Shown: positions 31,423 through 39,986 of the stretch, piece by piece
Numbering within the stretch: the first letter of the stretch is position 1
Layout of the letters: the number at the start of each line of letters is the position of its first letter
Source: Candidatus Poribacteria bacterium
Lineage (GTDB): Bacteria > Poribacteria > WGA-4E > GCA-2687025
Direction: 5' to 3'
Length of the DNA: 48,225 bases
Assembly (NCBI GenBank): GCA_026004875.1
Contig: BPJZ01000007.1
Location: 1-48,225, forward strand
Position numbers and translations under genes: made by a program
Notes under the pieces: model-generated
What the model saw: the letters and a program-made list of their open reading frames with translations, nothing else
Database searches by the model: none
What the model was told of the DNA's origin: nothing

Positions 31423-32001
31423 TCAGCGCATCGCCTCGAAGACCCTAGCCTTAGGGTCAAAGCCAACCAGGGTGATTCGCTCCCCGTCACGGGGAAGAGG
31501 AAGGTCCCCCACCCAGCGACAGCGAACGGTAATCCGATTCCCCGTAGCGTCGGTGAGATAGGCGCGACCAAAGCGTGGGGAGGTCCAACTTCCCACGCTG
31601 ACCGCCGTCTGGCCCACCAGATCGGCCAGGGAAACGGAGCGCTCTTCGGTGGGCAGCAGCCGCCCCACCAACGCCGTCCCGATCACTCCAGTCGCGTAGC
31701 CGAGTCCGCAGGCGACCCCAAAGACCAGCCATCGAAAGCCGCGAAACGGCGGTTCCGGGAAGTACAGGTTGAACGCCAGGCCGGCCGCCGCCCATCCGGC
31801 CAGCGTCAGGACCAACGTCACCCCGCTCAGGTCCGGGTTCGGCAGGAGCAGCGCGACGATCCCCCGGCGAGGCGCCGTGTCCGAAGCGGCGAAGAGGTCC
31901 AACTCAATTCCAAAGCGGCGCAACAGCACAAACAGTCCGTAGAGCCCCAGCGGGATCAGGTAGATCAGATTGTGCGTGCGCAGGAGCTGATCGAGCACCA
32001 T
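31423..32001 (-). CDS. Membrane protein with C-terminal OB-fold-like domain
   Basis: A 192-residue inner-membrane protein with three hydrophobic segments: NLIYLIPLGLYGLFVLL (about 12-28), VTLVLTLAGWAAAGLAFNLY (about 60-80) and RWLVFGVACGLGYATGVIGT (about 89-108). A beta-rich soluble domain follows (VGQTAVSVGSWTSPRFGRAY, ITVRCRW, GERITLVGFDPKARVFE) like the OB-fold tail of YqiJ/NfeD-type proteins. Those usually accompany a flotillin gene; none is here. It ends 15 bases from the uvrA stop. Function unknown. Confidence 0.65.
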   Translation of the reverse strand: MVLDQLLRTHNLIYLIPLGLYGLFVLLRRFGIELDLFAASDTAPRRGIVALLLPNPDLSGVTLVLTLAGWAAAGLAFNLYFPEPPFRGFRWLVFGVACGLGYATGVIGTALVGRLLPTEERSVSLADLVGQTAVSVGSWTSPRFGRAYLTDATGNRITVRCRWVGDLPLPRDGERITLVGFDPKARVFEAMR

Positions 32002-32085
32002 TCGATCGCCTCCCCTCCGCTCTCAGGGACGGAGAACGGTTGCCCAAGAGAGATATCCGATCGAGGCCCTCTCCGGCAAGAGAGC

Positions 32086-33306
32086 TCAACCGCCAGAGGA
32101 CGCGTTCCAACCGATTTGAACCGATCCAGCGCTGCGGTTGCGGATGCGCTCCGTCCCGGTGAAGACGTTTCCGACGATGACGGCCCGCTCGACCCCTTCG
32201 CCCAACTCCACCTGAGGGGCGTTGGTGCGGAACTCGTTCCCCCGGAGGAGAATCGTTCCGCCGACGGCCTGAATGGCGTGCCGACCCTCCCGGTTCCGGT
32301 CCCACTGCATGAAGGTGCAGTCGGAAAAGCCGACGGTGCCCCGCCCGGCGATCCGGGCGATCTGATGGTTCGGCCCCCAGAAGGCGCAGTTGACCAATCG
32401 CACGCTCCCCCGATGGGTCTCCGAGACGACAACCATCGTCGGATCGGGCCCGTGAAAGGAGACAAACTCGCCGTTTGTGATCAACAGGCCCATCGGAGCG
32501 CACTGATCCACCTGCAGAGCAACCCAGCAGTCGTCCGCGCCGATCCCCAGAAAGTTCCCGTTACAGACGCCGTTTTCCGTCTCGATAAAGCGGTAGCCGA
32601 TCCGGTAGCCAAAGCAAAAGGTGTTCAGGACATACTGCCAGTCGGTGCGACCGAAGATGAACGCTTCGCCATGTTCCATCTGCCACTGAAAGAGGCGCTC
32701 CTCCATTGAAAACCAGGGATTCCAGTGAACGTTTTCGATCCGGCCGATATCGTAGACGGCGTCCACCAAGACGCCTCTCCGGAGCGGCTGGCCGTGAACG
32801 TTCCGGATCAGATGCCGCTGGTTGGCGCTCGCGTCAATCGCTTGATAGGGGTTGAGCAGCTCCACGTCCAACAGCGCCGGGTTGTTCCCCCGAAGGGCGA
32901 CCGTCCAAGGATAAGGAACCGGAACGCCGGCCCGTGGCTGCTCCGGATAGTAAATCGCGACGCCCCGGAGCGTCGCGTTCTCTTGGATCGTGATGAACGG
33001 AGGCCCCTCCTCCTCTCCGTGGCCCGCGTAAGGAAGCAACAGCGAACCGTACTCAGGCTTTGCCCGACCTGCGTCGCGCAGGCCGGCATGAGCCGGCGCG
33101 TAGCGAAAGGTCCCCTCCAGCGTGACCCCGACGGGAATTCGAAGCGTTCCCTCAAAGCGATACTTTCCCCGCGGGACCTGCACCAGGCCCCCACCGGCCT
33201 CTCCTACAGCGTCCAGGGCGGCCTGGAAGGCCTCCGTCTCGTCTTGGCGTCCGTCGCCGACCGCTCCGTAGTCGAGAACGCTCACGACGCTTGGGGTTTG
33301 AACCAT
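32086..33306 (-). CDS. Right-handed beta-helix (pectate lyase superfamily) protein
   Basis: A 406-residue protein of the Pectate_lyase_3 type. It opens VVSVLDYGAVGDGRQDETEA and FQAALDAVGEAGGGLVQVPR, the standard start of this family (DYGAxGDGxxDDT), followed by GKYRFEGTLRIPVGVTLEG and short beta-helix coils such as NATLRGVAIYYPE, LLDVELLNPYQAIDA, VRLVNCAFWGPNHQIARI and VGFSDCTFMQWDRN. No signal peptide is seen from ATG at 33306, which has AGGAG upstream; the open frame extends to 33381 but the extra part is not leader-like. Members cleave pectins or other polysaccharides, but catalytic residues cannot be assigned here. Confidence 0.8.
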   Translation of the reverse strand: MVQTPSVVSVLDYGAVGDGRQDETEAFQAALDAVGEAGGGLVQVPRGKYRFEGTLRIPVGVTLEGTFRYAPAHAGLRDAGRAKPEYGSLLLPYAGHGEEEGPPFITIQENATLRGVAIYYPEQPRAGVPVPYPWTVALRGNNPALLDVELLNPYQAIDASANQRHLIRNVHGQPLRRGVLVDAVYDIGRIENVHWNPWFSMEERLFQWQMEHGEAFIFGRTDWQYVLNTFCFGYRIGYRFIETENGVCNGNFLGIGADDCWVALQVDQCAPMGLLITNGEFVSFHGPDPTMVVVSETHRGSVRLVNCAFWGPNHQIARIAGRGTVGFSDCTFMQWDRNREGRHAIQAVGGTILLRGNEFRTNAPQVELGEGVERAVIVGNVFTGTERIRNRSAGSVQIGWNASSGG

Positions 33307-33397
33307 CGGGCAGCTCCTCTCTTCCGGTGGTTGCCGTTTTCGCTTCTGCCGGAGTTTCCCCCAACGGCCCCGTTTCAGCAACGGGCGGAGCCGGCGC

Positions 33398-33426
33398 TTG
33401 GTACCGCCGGACGCCTGAGGTAGAAT
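33398..33426 (+). promoter_or_regulatory. Promoter of the acidic protein-rqcP-PHP operon
   Basis: TTGGTA (33398-33403) and TAGAAT (33421-33426) spaced 17 bases, about 70 bases before the ATG at 33495. Confidence 0.5.
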
Positions 33427-33494
33427 TCCTCTAACTCATCGGAGCGCCCCTCATGGCGCCCCGTGTCCGTCTTAGCGGCGGAGGAGTGCCGAGT

Positions 33495-33914
33495 ATGAAG
33501 CGATACGAACCGATGCGACCGGAAGAAACGGACCCCCCGGAGCTCAGTCTTGACGCTTATCTCTTCAAGGACAACCTCCTGGACTTGATCCTGGTACTGA
33601 TGGAAGACGGCGACTGGACGATCCCTCCCGAAGTGGAAGAGGAGGAGTTTGCCGAGCTCGTCTTCCAGCGGATGCGGGCGGAGGTCTCCTCCTGGGTTCG
33701 CCAGGCCGCCCGGTACTTCCTGGACAACTCGGAGTACTTCCTTTCGACTCAGGAGGCCTTGGAGATCTTCGACGAGGAGCTTCGAGCCCGAAACGTCCAG
33801 GTGAGCGACGCGGTGCGACAGGCGTTTTTGGAATTCCTCTATCGGGATTTCCCGAACTTCTGTTCCCAGGCGATCCAGAGAACGCTAGAGGAGTTGACCG
33901 TCCAGAAGCTGTAG
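33495..33914 (+). CDS. Acidic helical hypothetical protein
   Basis: A 139-residue, strongly acidic and helical protein that I do not recognise. It has stretches such as ELSLDAYLFKDNLLDLILVL, PPEVEEEEFAELVFQRM and SWVRQAARYFLDNSEYFL, with no signal peptide or membrane segment. The ATG at 33495 with GGAGGAG upstream is preferred over an in-frame ATG at 33453. It lies 25 bases before rqcP on the same strand, so it may be co-expressed with the ribosome-rescue gene; whether it takes part is unknown. Confidence 0.75.
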   Translation: MKRYEPMRPEETDPPELSLDAYLFKDNLLDLILVLMEDGDWTIPPEVEEEEFAELVFQRMRAEVSSWVRQAARYFLDNSEYFLSTQEALEIFDEELRARNVQVSDAVRQAFLEFLYRDFPNFCSQAIQRTLEELTVQKL

Positions 33915-33939
33915 CTGCTGAAGCTGACGAGAGACCACG

Positions 33940-34224
33940 ATGCGATTAGACAAATTCCTCCAGACCAGCCGATTGATCAAACGCCGGGTGATCGCCCAAA
34001 AGTTTTGCCAGGCAGGCCGAGTGTTGGTGAACGACCAGCGGGCCAAGCCGGGGAAGACACTTGCGATCGGCGATCGAATCACGTTAAATTTCGGTAGTGG
34101 AGGCGTGTTCATCTGTGAGGTGATCGCTCTTCCCAAGGGTGCGGTGCGCAAGGAACAGGCCGCTTCGCTCTACCGGGTCGTTGAGGACACCCGTTCTGGA
34201 CCGTCGGAGGACGGCCTTGGGTGA
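33940..34224 (+). CDS. rqcP: S4-domain RNA-binding protein RqcP
   Basis: A 94-residue S4 RNA-binding protein matching Bacillus RqcP (YabO) along its length: MRLDKFLQTSRLIKRRVIAQ, then CQAGRVLVNDQRAKPG, IGDRITLNFGSGG and KGAVRKEQAASLYRVVE. RqcP binds stalled 50S subunits and supports alanine tailing by RqcH in ribosome quality control. No rqcH gene is in the window. Its last bases overlap a possible GTG start for the PHP gene (GTGA). The Hsp15 family is the alternative, but the conserved EEAA/EQAAS-L-Y ending favours RqcP. Confidence 0.88.
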   Translation: MRLDKFLQTSRLIKRRVIAQKFCQAGRVLVNDQRAKPGKTLAIGDRITLNFGSGGVFICEVIALPKGAVRKEQAASLYRVVEDTRSGPSEDGLG

Positions 34225-34280
34225 TCAACCTTGAGGTCACTGGGAAGGGGTCGGGGACGCAAGCAAGGGGGCAGGAAGCC

Positions 34281-35054
34281 ATGCTGCTGGCGACCAACTA
34301 CCATATCCATACGCACTACTCTCCCTGTGCGGCCTCTGAGATGCGGTTGCCCGCCATCCTCGACGCTGCCGAAGAGGCGGGATACGAGCGCATCGGTATT
34401 AGCGATCACTGCTACAGCTTCGACCTGAACTCCTACCGAATCCGGGACCTGCGCCAGGAGCTTCAAGAGGCCGCTAAGGAGCGAAAGATCAAGGTCTATC
34501 TGGGGATCGAGGCGTACATCCTCCGCCATCGGCTCGGCTCGATCACCCCTCAGATCGCCGGCCTTTTTGACTACGTCCTGGTGGCACCCAATCACTACCA
34601 CATTCGCGGCGTGGCGCAGCCGACCCGGCTCCATCCCCGTATCCTTGGCGAACACGAGCTTTATATGTTCGAAGCGACGATCAACAGCCCGATCACCGAC
34701 GTGGTGGCCCATCCGTTCGTCCTTTCACCGCGCATCTTCCGGATCGCACCCGATCGACTGGCCGAGCTAGCCCGCGCGATGATGGAGTCCATCGACGAAA
34801 AGCGACTCGTCGGAGCGCTCCGGACGGCCCAGTCTCGAGGGATCGCCATCGAGCTGAACCCCAAGTTTCTCCGCTACGGTCAGACCCATCTGGAGTCGTT
34901 CTACAAGCTTTGCGTCGAACTGAAGGTTCGGCTCTCCTTTGGCAGCGATGCGCACATGTTGGACGAGATCGCACCGGACCCCCAGATTCGAGCCTTTGTA
35001 GACTCCCTGGAGCTGACAGAAGAGCACATCTGGTCGCCGGAGCTGGCCCGATAG
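34281..35054 (+). CDS. PHP-domain phosphoesterase
   Basis: A 257-residue PHP-fold metal phosphoesterase. The metal-binding motifs are NYHIHTHYSPCA, RIGISDHCYSFD, VYLGIEAYILRHR, YVLVAPNHYHIRG, VVAHPF and SFGSDAHMLDEI. Proteins of this fold include histidinol phosphatase and nucleotide phosphodiesterases; nothing here fixes the substrate. ATG at 34281 with GGCAGGAAG upstream is preferred; a GTG at 34221 overlapping the rqcP stop would add 20 residues without family sequence. Unbroken. Confidence 0.85.
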   Translation: MLLATNYHIHTHYSPCAASEMRLPAILDAAEEAGYERIGISDHCYSFDLNSYRIRDLRQELQEAAKERKIKVYLGIEAYILRHRLGSITPQIAGLFDYVLVAPNHYHIRGVAQPTRLHPRILGEHELYMFEATINSPITDVVAHPFVLSPRIFRIAPDRLAELARAMMESIDEKRLVGALRTAQSRGIAIELNPKFLRYGQTHLESFYKLCVELKVRLSFGSDAHMLDEIAPDPQIRAFVDSLELTEEHIWSPELAR

Positions 35055-35092
35055 GGCCGTCTCCCCCTGTTGTCTCGATCTCAGTACAGCGT

Positions 35093-35123
35093 GGAGCGCC
35101 CCAGCCAAAAGCTGGGGCGCTCC
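35093..35123. terminator. Bidirectional hairpin between the PHP gene and groEL
   Basis: A perfect 13-base stem, GGAGCGCCCCAGC (35093-35105) with GCTGGGGCGCTCC (35111-35123), closes on the loop CAAAA. It sits between two convergent stops. No clear T-run on either side. Confidence 0.65.
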
Positions 35124-35156
35124 AGCGCGTGGAATACGCTTTGACAATCCGACCGC

Positions 35157-36809
35157 TCAGTGATGATGGTGATGGGTGTGCTGTCCTTTCTTTTTCTTCT
35201 CCTCCGGCTTGTCGGTCACCGCCGCTTCGGTCGTCAAGAGGACTCCGGCCACGCTGACCGCGTTTTGAAGCGCCGAACGGACCACCTTAGTCGGGTCGAG
35301 CACGCCCGCGCTGACCATGTTCTCATAGGTTTGGGTGGCGGCGTTGTACCCAAAGGCCGGATCGTCGCTCTCCAGGATCGTGTGGACGACGACCGAAGGC
35401 TCCTCACCCGCGTTTTGGGCGATCTGCCGGACCGGCTCGGCGAGCGCCCGCCGGACGATCTTCATTCCGATGGTGATGTCCTCCTTCTCCCGATCGGAGA
35501 GGTCGGAACGGGACTCGTACTTTCGGATCAGCTCGTCCACGACCTTCTGGGAGCGGAGCAGAGCCACACCACCACCCGGGAGGATGCCCTCCTCAATCGC
35601 GGCCAGTGTCGCGTTAAGCGCGTCTTCGGTGCGCGCTTTCTTTTCCTTCATCTCCACCTCGGTGGGGGCGCCGACGTGGATCACCGCGACGCCTCCGGCC
35701 AGCTTAGCCAGCCGCTCTTGGAGCTTTTCGCGGTCGTAGTCGGAGGTCGTCTCCTCGATCTCCCGGCGGATCTGCTCACAGCGCTTTTGAATCTCCTCCT
35801 TCTTCCCCTTCCCGCGGATGATCGTCGTGGTGTCTTTGTCCACGACCACCTTTTCCGCCTGGCCGAGCATGCCAAGCACCACGTTCTCCAACCGAATGCC
35901 CAGCTCTTCGGCGATCACCTGGCCGCCGGTCAGGATGGCGATGTCCTGGAGCATCGCCTTGCGTCGCTCGCCGAACCCAGGCGCCTTCACCGCGCAGGCT
36001 CGAATCGTCCCCCGGAGGTGGTTGACCACCAGCGTCGCCAGCGCGTCGCCCTCGATGTCCTCAGCGATAATCAGCAAAGGACGACCCACCTGGGAGATCT
36101 TCTCCAACAGCGGAACCAGATCGTGGGCGTTGGAAAGCTTCGGCTGGTAGATCAGAATGTACGGGTTCTCCAGGACGCACTCCAAATCGTCCGTGTTGAT
36201 GAAATGGGCCGACTTGTAGCCGCGATCAAACTGCATCCCCTCGACGATGTCTACAGTCGTCTCGGCTGAGCGGCCCTCCTCGACGGTAACGACACCGTCA
36301 CGACCGACCTTCTCGACCGCTTCGGCGATCATCCGACCGATCTCCGCGTCGTGGTTCGCCGAGACGGTTGCGACCTTTTCGATCTGCTCTCGACCGGCGA
36401 CCGGCTTGCTCTCCTTCTTCAGGTGTTCGACGACCGCATCACAAGCGGCCTCGATTCCTCGCTTGAGGCTCATCGGGTCGGCGCCGGCGACGACGGCCCG
36501 AATGCCCTCCTCCAGCAGGGAGTAGGCCAGCGTGATCGCGGTGGTCGTGCCGTCTCCGGCGACGTCGTTGGTCTTTTGGGCCGCGTCGCGGAGCAGCCGG
36601 GCCCCCATGTTCTGGTACTTGTTCGGCAGCTCGATCTCCTTGGCCACGGTCACGCCGTCTTTGGTGATCGCGGGGGGTCCCCACGACTTTTGAAGGACCA
36701 CGTTCCGACCCCGAGGACCTAAGGTCACACGAACCGCTTCGGCCAGCAGGGCGGCGCCCTCCCGGAGGTTCTCCCGCGCCTCCACATCGAACGCGATCAT
36801 CTTCGGCAT
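35157..36809 (-). CDS. groEL: Chaperonin GroEL with natural histidine-rich C-terminus
   Basis: A 550-residue Hsp60 that folds proteins with GroES in an ATP-driven ring. Hallmarks: [85 protein letters not shown] and [20 protein letters not shown]. Instead of the usual Gly-Gly-Met tail the protein ends [16 protein letters not shown] at 36809 has AAGGAGG upstream. It follows groES by 33 bases and is governed by the CIRCE element at 37183. A His-rich end is known in some other GroEL paralogues such as mycobacterial GroEL1. Confidence 0.97.
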   Translation of the reverse strand: MPKMIAFDVEARENLREGAALLAEAVRVTLGPRGRNVVLQKSWGPPAITKDGVTVAKEIELPNKYQNMGARLLRDAAQKTNDVAGDGTTTAITLAYSLLEEGIRAVVAGADPMSLKRGIEAACDAVVEHLKKESKPVAGREQIEKVATVSANHDAEIGRMIAEAVEKVGRDGVVTVEEGRSAETTVDIVEGMQFDRGYKSAHFINTDDLECVLENPYILIYQPKLSNAHDLVPLLEKISQVGRPLLIIAEDIEGDALATLVVNHLRGTIRACAVKAPGFGERRKAMLQDIAILTGGQVIAEELGIRLENVVLGMLGQAEKVVVDKDTTTIIRGKGKKEEIQKRCEQIRREIEETTSDYDREKLQERLAKLAGGVAVIHVGAPTEVEMKEKKARTEDALNATLAAIEEGILPGGGVALLRSQKVVDELIRKYESRSDLSDREKEDITIGMKIVRRALAEPVRQIAQNAGEEPSVVVHTILESDDPAFGYNAATQTYENMVSAGVLDPTKVVRSALQNAVSVAGVLLTTEAAVTDKPEEKKKKGQHTHHHHH

Positions 36810-36842
36810 AACGCGCACCTCCTTGCTGAACAGCCCCCGTAC

Positions 36843-37130
36843 CTACTGGACGATGGCCAAAATGTCCGACTCGCGAAGGACTAGATATTCCTTCCCTTGA
36901 TGCTCAAACTCCGTTCCGGCGTACTTGGAGTAGATCACCGTGTCGCCCTCTTGGACCGCCATGGGGGACCGGGTGCCGTCCTCCTTCTTGCGGCCCGGTC
37001 CAACGGCGACCACCCGGCCCAACTGGGGCCGCTCCTTGGCCGTGTCCGGAACGACAATCGCGCCGATCTTGGTCTCCTCCTCCTCGATCGGCTCCAAAAC
37101 GACATAGTCCAACAACGGAACCAGCTTCAT
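36843..37130 (-). CDS. groES: Co-chaperonin GroES
   Basis: A 95-residue Hsp10 lid of the GroEL ring. Sequence is standard: [65 protein letters not shown] and [13 protein letters not shown]. The mobile loop ([13 protein letters not shown]) is intact. First gene of the groES-groEL operon; the CIRCE operator and a promoter lie within 120 bases upstream. Confidence 0.97.
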   Translation of the reverse strand: MKLVPLLDYVVLEPIEEEETKIGAIVVPDTAKERPQLGRVVAVGPGRKKEDGTRSPMAVQEGDTVIYSKYAGTEFEHQGKEYLVLRESDILAIVQ

Positions 37131-37182
37131 TGCCTCTTGCTCCCTTGTGATCAGACCGCTGAAACGGCTTCGGCTCCCCATC

Positions 37183-37209
37183 TTAGCACTCCCAGAAAGA
37201 GAGTGCTAA
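37183..37209 (-). promoter_or_regulatory. CIRCE operator (HrcA site)
   Basis: Perfect CIRCE inverted repeat: TTAGCACTC (37183-37191), 9 bases, GAGTGCTAA (37201-37209), in the groES leader just downstream of its promoter. HrcA repressor should bind here and release on heat stress. No hrcA gene is in the window. Confidence 0.97.
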
Positions 37210-37220
37210 TCTCGAAGGAA

Positions 37221-37250
37221 ATAGTAAAGGGGAACTCTCCAGCGGGTCAA
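37221..37250 (-). promoter_or_regulatory. Promoter of groES-groEL
   Basis: Minus-strand TTGACC (37245-37250) and TACTAT (37221-37226), 18-base spacer, immediately upstream of the CIRCE element. Confidence 0.65.
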
Positions 37251-37323
37251 GGGAGCGCGCGTTGTCCTGGCCTGAGAACCGGCGAGGTGAGGAAACCCCC
37301 CGGAGGGACCAAAACCGTCCGGC

Positions 37324-37352
37324 TTGTCCCCCTCTTCGGGCCGTGCTAGGCT
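37324..37352 (+). promoter_or_regulatory. Possible promoter of the GH38 gene
   Basis: TTGTCC (37324-37329) and TAGGCT (37347-37352) with a 17-base spacer, about 55 bases before the GH38 ATG. Confidence 0.35.
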
Positions 37353-37409
37353 TCCGTTTTAGGCGCGGGTTTCAGTGAAGACCCCTAGCGGAGAGGATCT
37401 CAAAGCGGC

Positions 37410-39986
37410 ATGGCGATCTCCCAAATCTACCTGATTCACCATAGCTACACGCGGATCGGATACACCGATTATCAGGAGTTCGTCTTTCAGCGGCACGTCC
37501 GCAACTTCCACGCGATCATGGAAGCGTGCAAGAAGACCGACGGATATCCGGGTCCGGCGCGGTTTCGTTGGACCTGCGACACGACCGGTCCGATTCAGTT
37601 TTGGATCGCGTATTCGGACACCATCGGACAGAAGGCCTGGCAACGGTGGGCCCAGACGGGCCGGATCGAGGCCTGCGCGTTGCCGTTCCACTTCATTGGC
37701 CTTCCGGATCAGGAGGCTTGGGTGCACTACCTCTCCGGCGGACTCAACCGGCTGCAGGTGTTGGGCCATGTCGTCCGGACGGCGATGGTTGTGGGCGTCA
37801 ACGGCGTTCCCTATGGGTTGGTGGATCCCTTAGTCCTGGCCGGCATCGAGAACCTCTACGTGGTCTCCGACCCCCATCGCGGCAGCGTTTTGGAGCCGAG
37901 TCCTGGGGCCTTCTGGTGGGAGTCGCTCTCAGGAAACCGGCTGCTGGTCTGGAACGGTCTGCCCCTGGAGCGGGCCCGGCAGCTGGGAATCGGCGAGGAC
38001 CTGGAGACAGCCCAGGAGGCCCTCGCCGAGCTCTGCGGACAGCTGGAAGAGTCCGGGTATCCGTTCGACTTTCTGATGCTCTCGGTACCCGGCCCTGGAA
38101 ACCCAGTCAACGGAGGGATGGACCCGACGCTCTCCGATTTCGTCCGTGACTGGAACGAGTCGGCTTCGGAAGGCCGGCCCCAGCTGGCCTTGGCAACGCC
38201 GACGCCGGTCTTCGAGGAGCTCCGCGAGCGGTACGGCGACCAGTTACCCGTCCAGCGCGGCGAATGGCCCGACTGGTGGGCCGACGGGGTGGCGACCTCG
38301 GCCTACGAGACGGCGCGACACCTGCGCACTCACGCTCAAACTCGCGACGTCGAGTTTCTCGGTTCAGCGCTGACCGCCTTGGACGAAAAAGCCCGCTATC
38401 CGATCGAGGAGCTCCGCGAAGCGTACTGGCATCTGGCCCTCTTTGACGAACACACCTGGGGAGCAGAGGCCAGCGTTGCGGCGCCGTTTTCGGCCACCAC
38501 TCGCTCACTGTGGAACGCAAAGGCCGGCTTCGCCTATCGGGCCATGCACTTGACCGATCAGGCGTTAGGGGGCATCGTCGAGCAGTTGCGCGATCGGGTG
38601 CGCATTGAGGCCGACGGGCTGCTGGTCTTCAATCCGCTTCCTTGGCGTCGGGACGCCTACCTTTCGATCGCTCACACGGGGCTGGACACCTCCCAGGGGT
38701 TGATTGATCCAACCGAGGAGGACCCGGTTCCCAAATGGATCACCGACGCAGGGGTAAGCTTTGTGGTTCGCAACCTCCCGGCCGTTGGCTACAAACAGCT
38801 CCGCTGGGGCGCGGTGCGCTCCTACCCCGAATCGGTCCTCCGGACTGAAGGAACCGCCTTAGACAACCGGTACTACCGGATCGAGGTGGACCCCGACTCC
38901 GGCTGGATCGTTCGCTGGTACGACAAGCGACTGGATCGCGAGCTGCTCGACAACAAAAGCAGCTACGGCCTGGCCCAGTACCTTTACGAGCGGATCGACG
39001 GCCCTCAGGGTCGGCAGGCGCTCTACGACCCGGAACGGGACGTGCGCCGTACCAATACCCCCTTTGTTCGGACCGGTCCGATTGCCGCACGGGTGCGGAG
39101 TGGTCGGCAGTCGCCGCTGGCGGCCAGTCTGGTCTCCGAGTTCATCGCTCCTGGCGTCACACGGCTAACCCAAGAGGTGGTTCTTTACGAGCACCTTCCT
39201 TGGGTAGACCTGGAGATCACCGTCCGGAAGCCGGCCGTCTACGAGCCGGAGGCCGTTTACCTGATCTTTCCGTTCTTTGTGCCGAACGCGGAGACCCGAA
39301 TCGGCACCGCCGCCGGCCCGATCCGCCTGGAGGAGGACCTGTTGCCGAGCACCTGTCGGGACTGGTACCTCCTTCAGGGATGGGCGGCCTTCTCCTGCGA
39401 GACGTTTACCGTGCTGGTGGCGTCGCCGGACGCGCCACTTGCCCAGTTTGGGCGGATCAACACGGGACGATGGCAGACGCGGTTCCGGCCCCGCTCGGCA
39501 ACGTTTATCTCCTGGATTCTCAACAACTATTGGCACACCAACTTCCCAGCGGCTCAGGAGGGTGAGCTGCGCTTTCGGTACCGGCTGATGGCCCATGAGG
39601 GGCCGTTTGATCCGGTTCGGGCGTTTCGCTTTGGGGCGGAGGCGGCCCACCCACCGATCGCCTCAGTTGCAACCGCTCGTGAGCGTGGACTTTTGCAAGA
39701 GCTCCGGGGGGAATTTCTTCGCGTCGAGCCGGAGCATGTCGCGGTGCTCGGTTGGAAACGCTCCGAAGATGAAAAAGGCTGGGTCGTGCGCCTGCGCGAG
39801 ATCGCCGGCCAAGGGGCGGTCGCACGGCTTCAGCTCCCTCGGATCGGTTCTGCAGCCCGTATCTCACCGCTGGAAGAGGAGTTAGGCCCGCTCCCCGTGG
39901 TTGACGGATCGGTCATCGTCGCCCTTCGGCCTCACGAGCTGCTCAGCGTTCGGATTCATCCGAGCGAACGCCCAGGTCCTCCGTGA
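37410..39986 (+). CDS. GH38 alpha-mannosidase-like protein with altered metal site
   Basis: An 858-residue cytoplasmic protein resembling bacterial GH38 alpha-mannosidases in full layout: N-terminal catalytic barrel, helical middle (LREAYWHLALFDEHTWGAEA) and large beta-sandwich C-terminal part. The expected zinc motif near residue 10, recalled as HH-x-H-x-D-x-GYTD, reads HHSYTRIGYTD here, so a His and the Asp ligand are Tyr and Arg. The later expected SDVNG-type site is VVGVNGVPYGLVDPL, again lacking Asp. The histidine in DEHTWG remains. It may be inactive, metal-free or altered in activity. No signal peptide. Unbroken. The last 44 bases overlap the convergent membrane protein gene. Confidence 0.8.
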   Translation: MAISQIYLIHHSYTRIGYTDYQEFVFQRHVRNFHAIMEACKKTDGYPGPARFRWTCDTTGPIQFWIAYSDTIGQKAWQRWAQTGRIEACALPFHFIGLPDQEAWVHYLSGGLNRLQVLGHVVRTAMVVGVNGVPYGLVDPLVLAGIENLYVVSDPHRGSVLEPSPGAFWWESLSGNRLLVWNGLPLERARQLGIGEDLETAQEALAELCGQLEESGYPFDFLMLSVPGPGNPVNGGMDPTLSDFVRDWNESASEGRPQLALATPTPVFEELRERYGDQLPVQRGEWPDWWADGVATSAYETARHLRTHAQTRDVEFLGSALTALDEKARYPIEELREAYWHLALFDEHTWGAEASVAAPFSATTRSLWNAKAGFAYRAMHLTDQALGGIVEQLRDRVRIEADGLLVFNPLPWRRDAYLSIAHTGLDTSQGLIDPTEEDPVPKWITDAGVSFVVRNLPAVGYKQLRWGAVRSYPESVLRTEGTALDNRYYRIEVDPDSGWIVRWYDKRLDRELLDNKSSYGLAQYLYERIDGPQGRQALYDPERDVRRTNTPFVRTGPIAARVRSGRQSPLAASLVSEFIAPGVTRLTQEVVLYEHLPWVDLEITVRKPAVYEPEAVYLIFPFFVPNAETRIGTAAGPIRLEEDLLPSTCRDWYLLQGWAAFSCETFTVLVASPDAPLAQFGRINTGRWQTRFRPRSATFISWILNNYWHTNFPAAQEGELRFRYRLMAHEGPFDPVRAFRFGAEAAHPPIASVATARERGLLQELRGEFLRVEPEHVAVLGWKRSEDEKGWVVRLREIAGQGAVARLQLPRIGSAARISPLEEELGPLPVVDGSVIVALRPHELLSVRIHPSERPGPP

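Noticed and set aside
35157..35180. GroEL histidine run as an engineered tag from vector sequence
   Set aside because: It is followed by a natural stop, a genomic hairpin and a convergent chromosomal gene, with no vector linker or cloning site.
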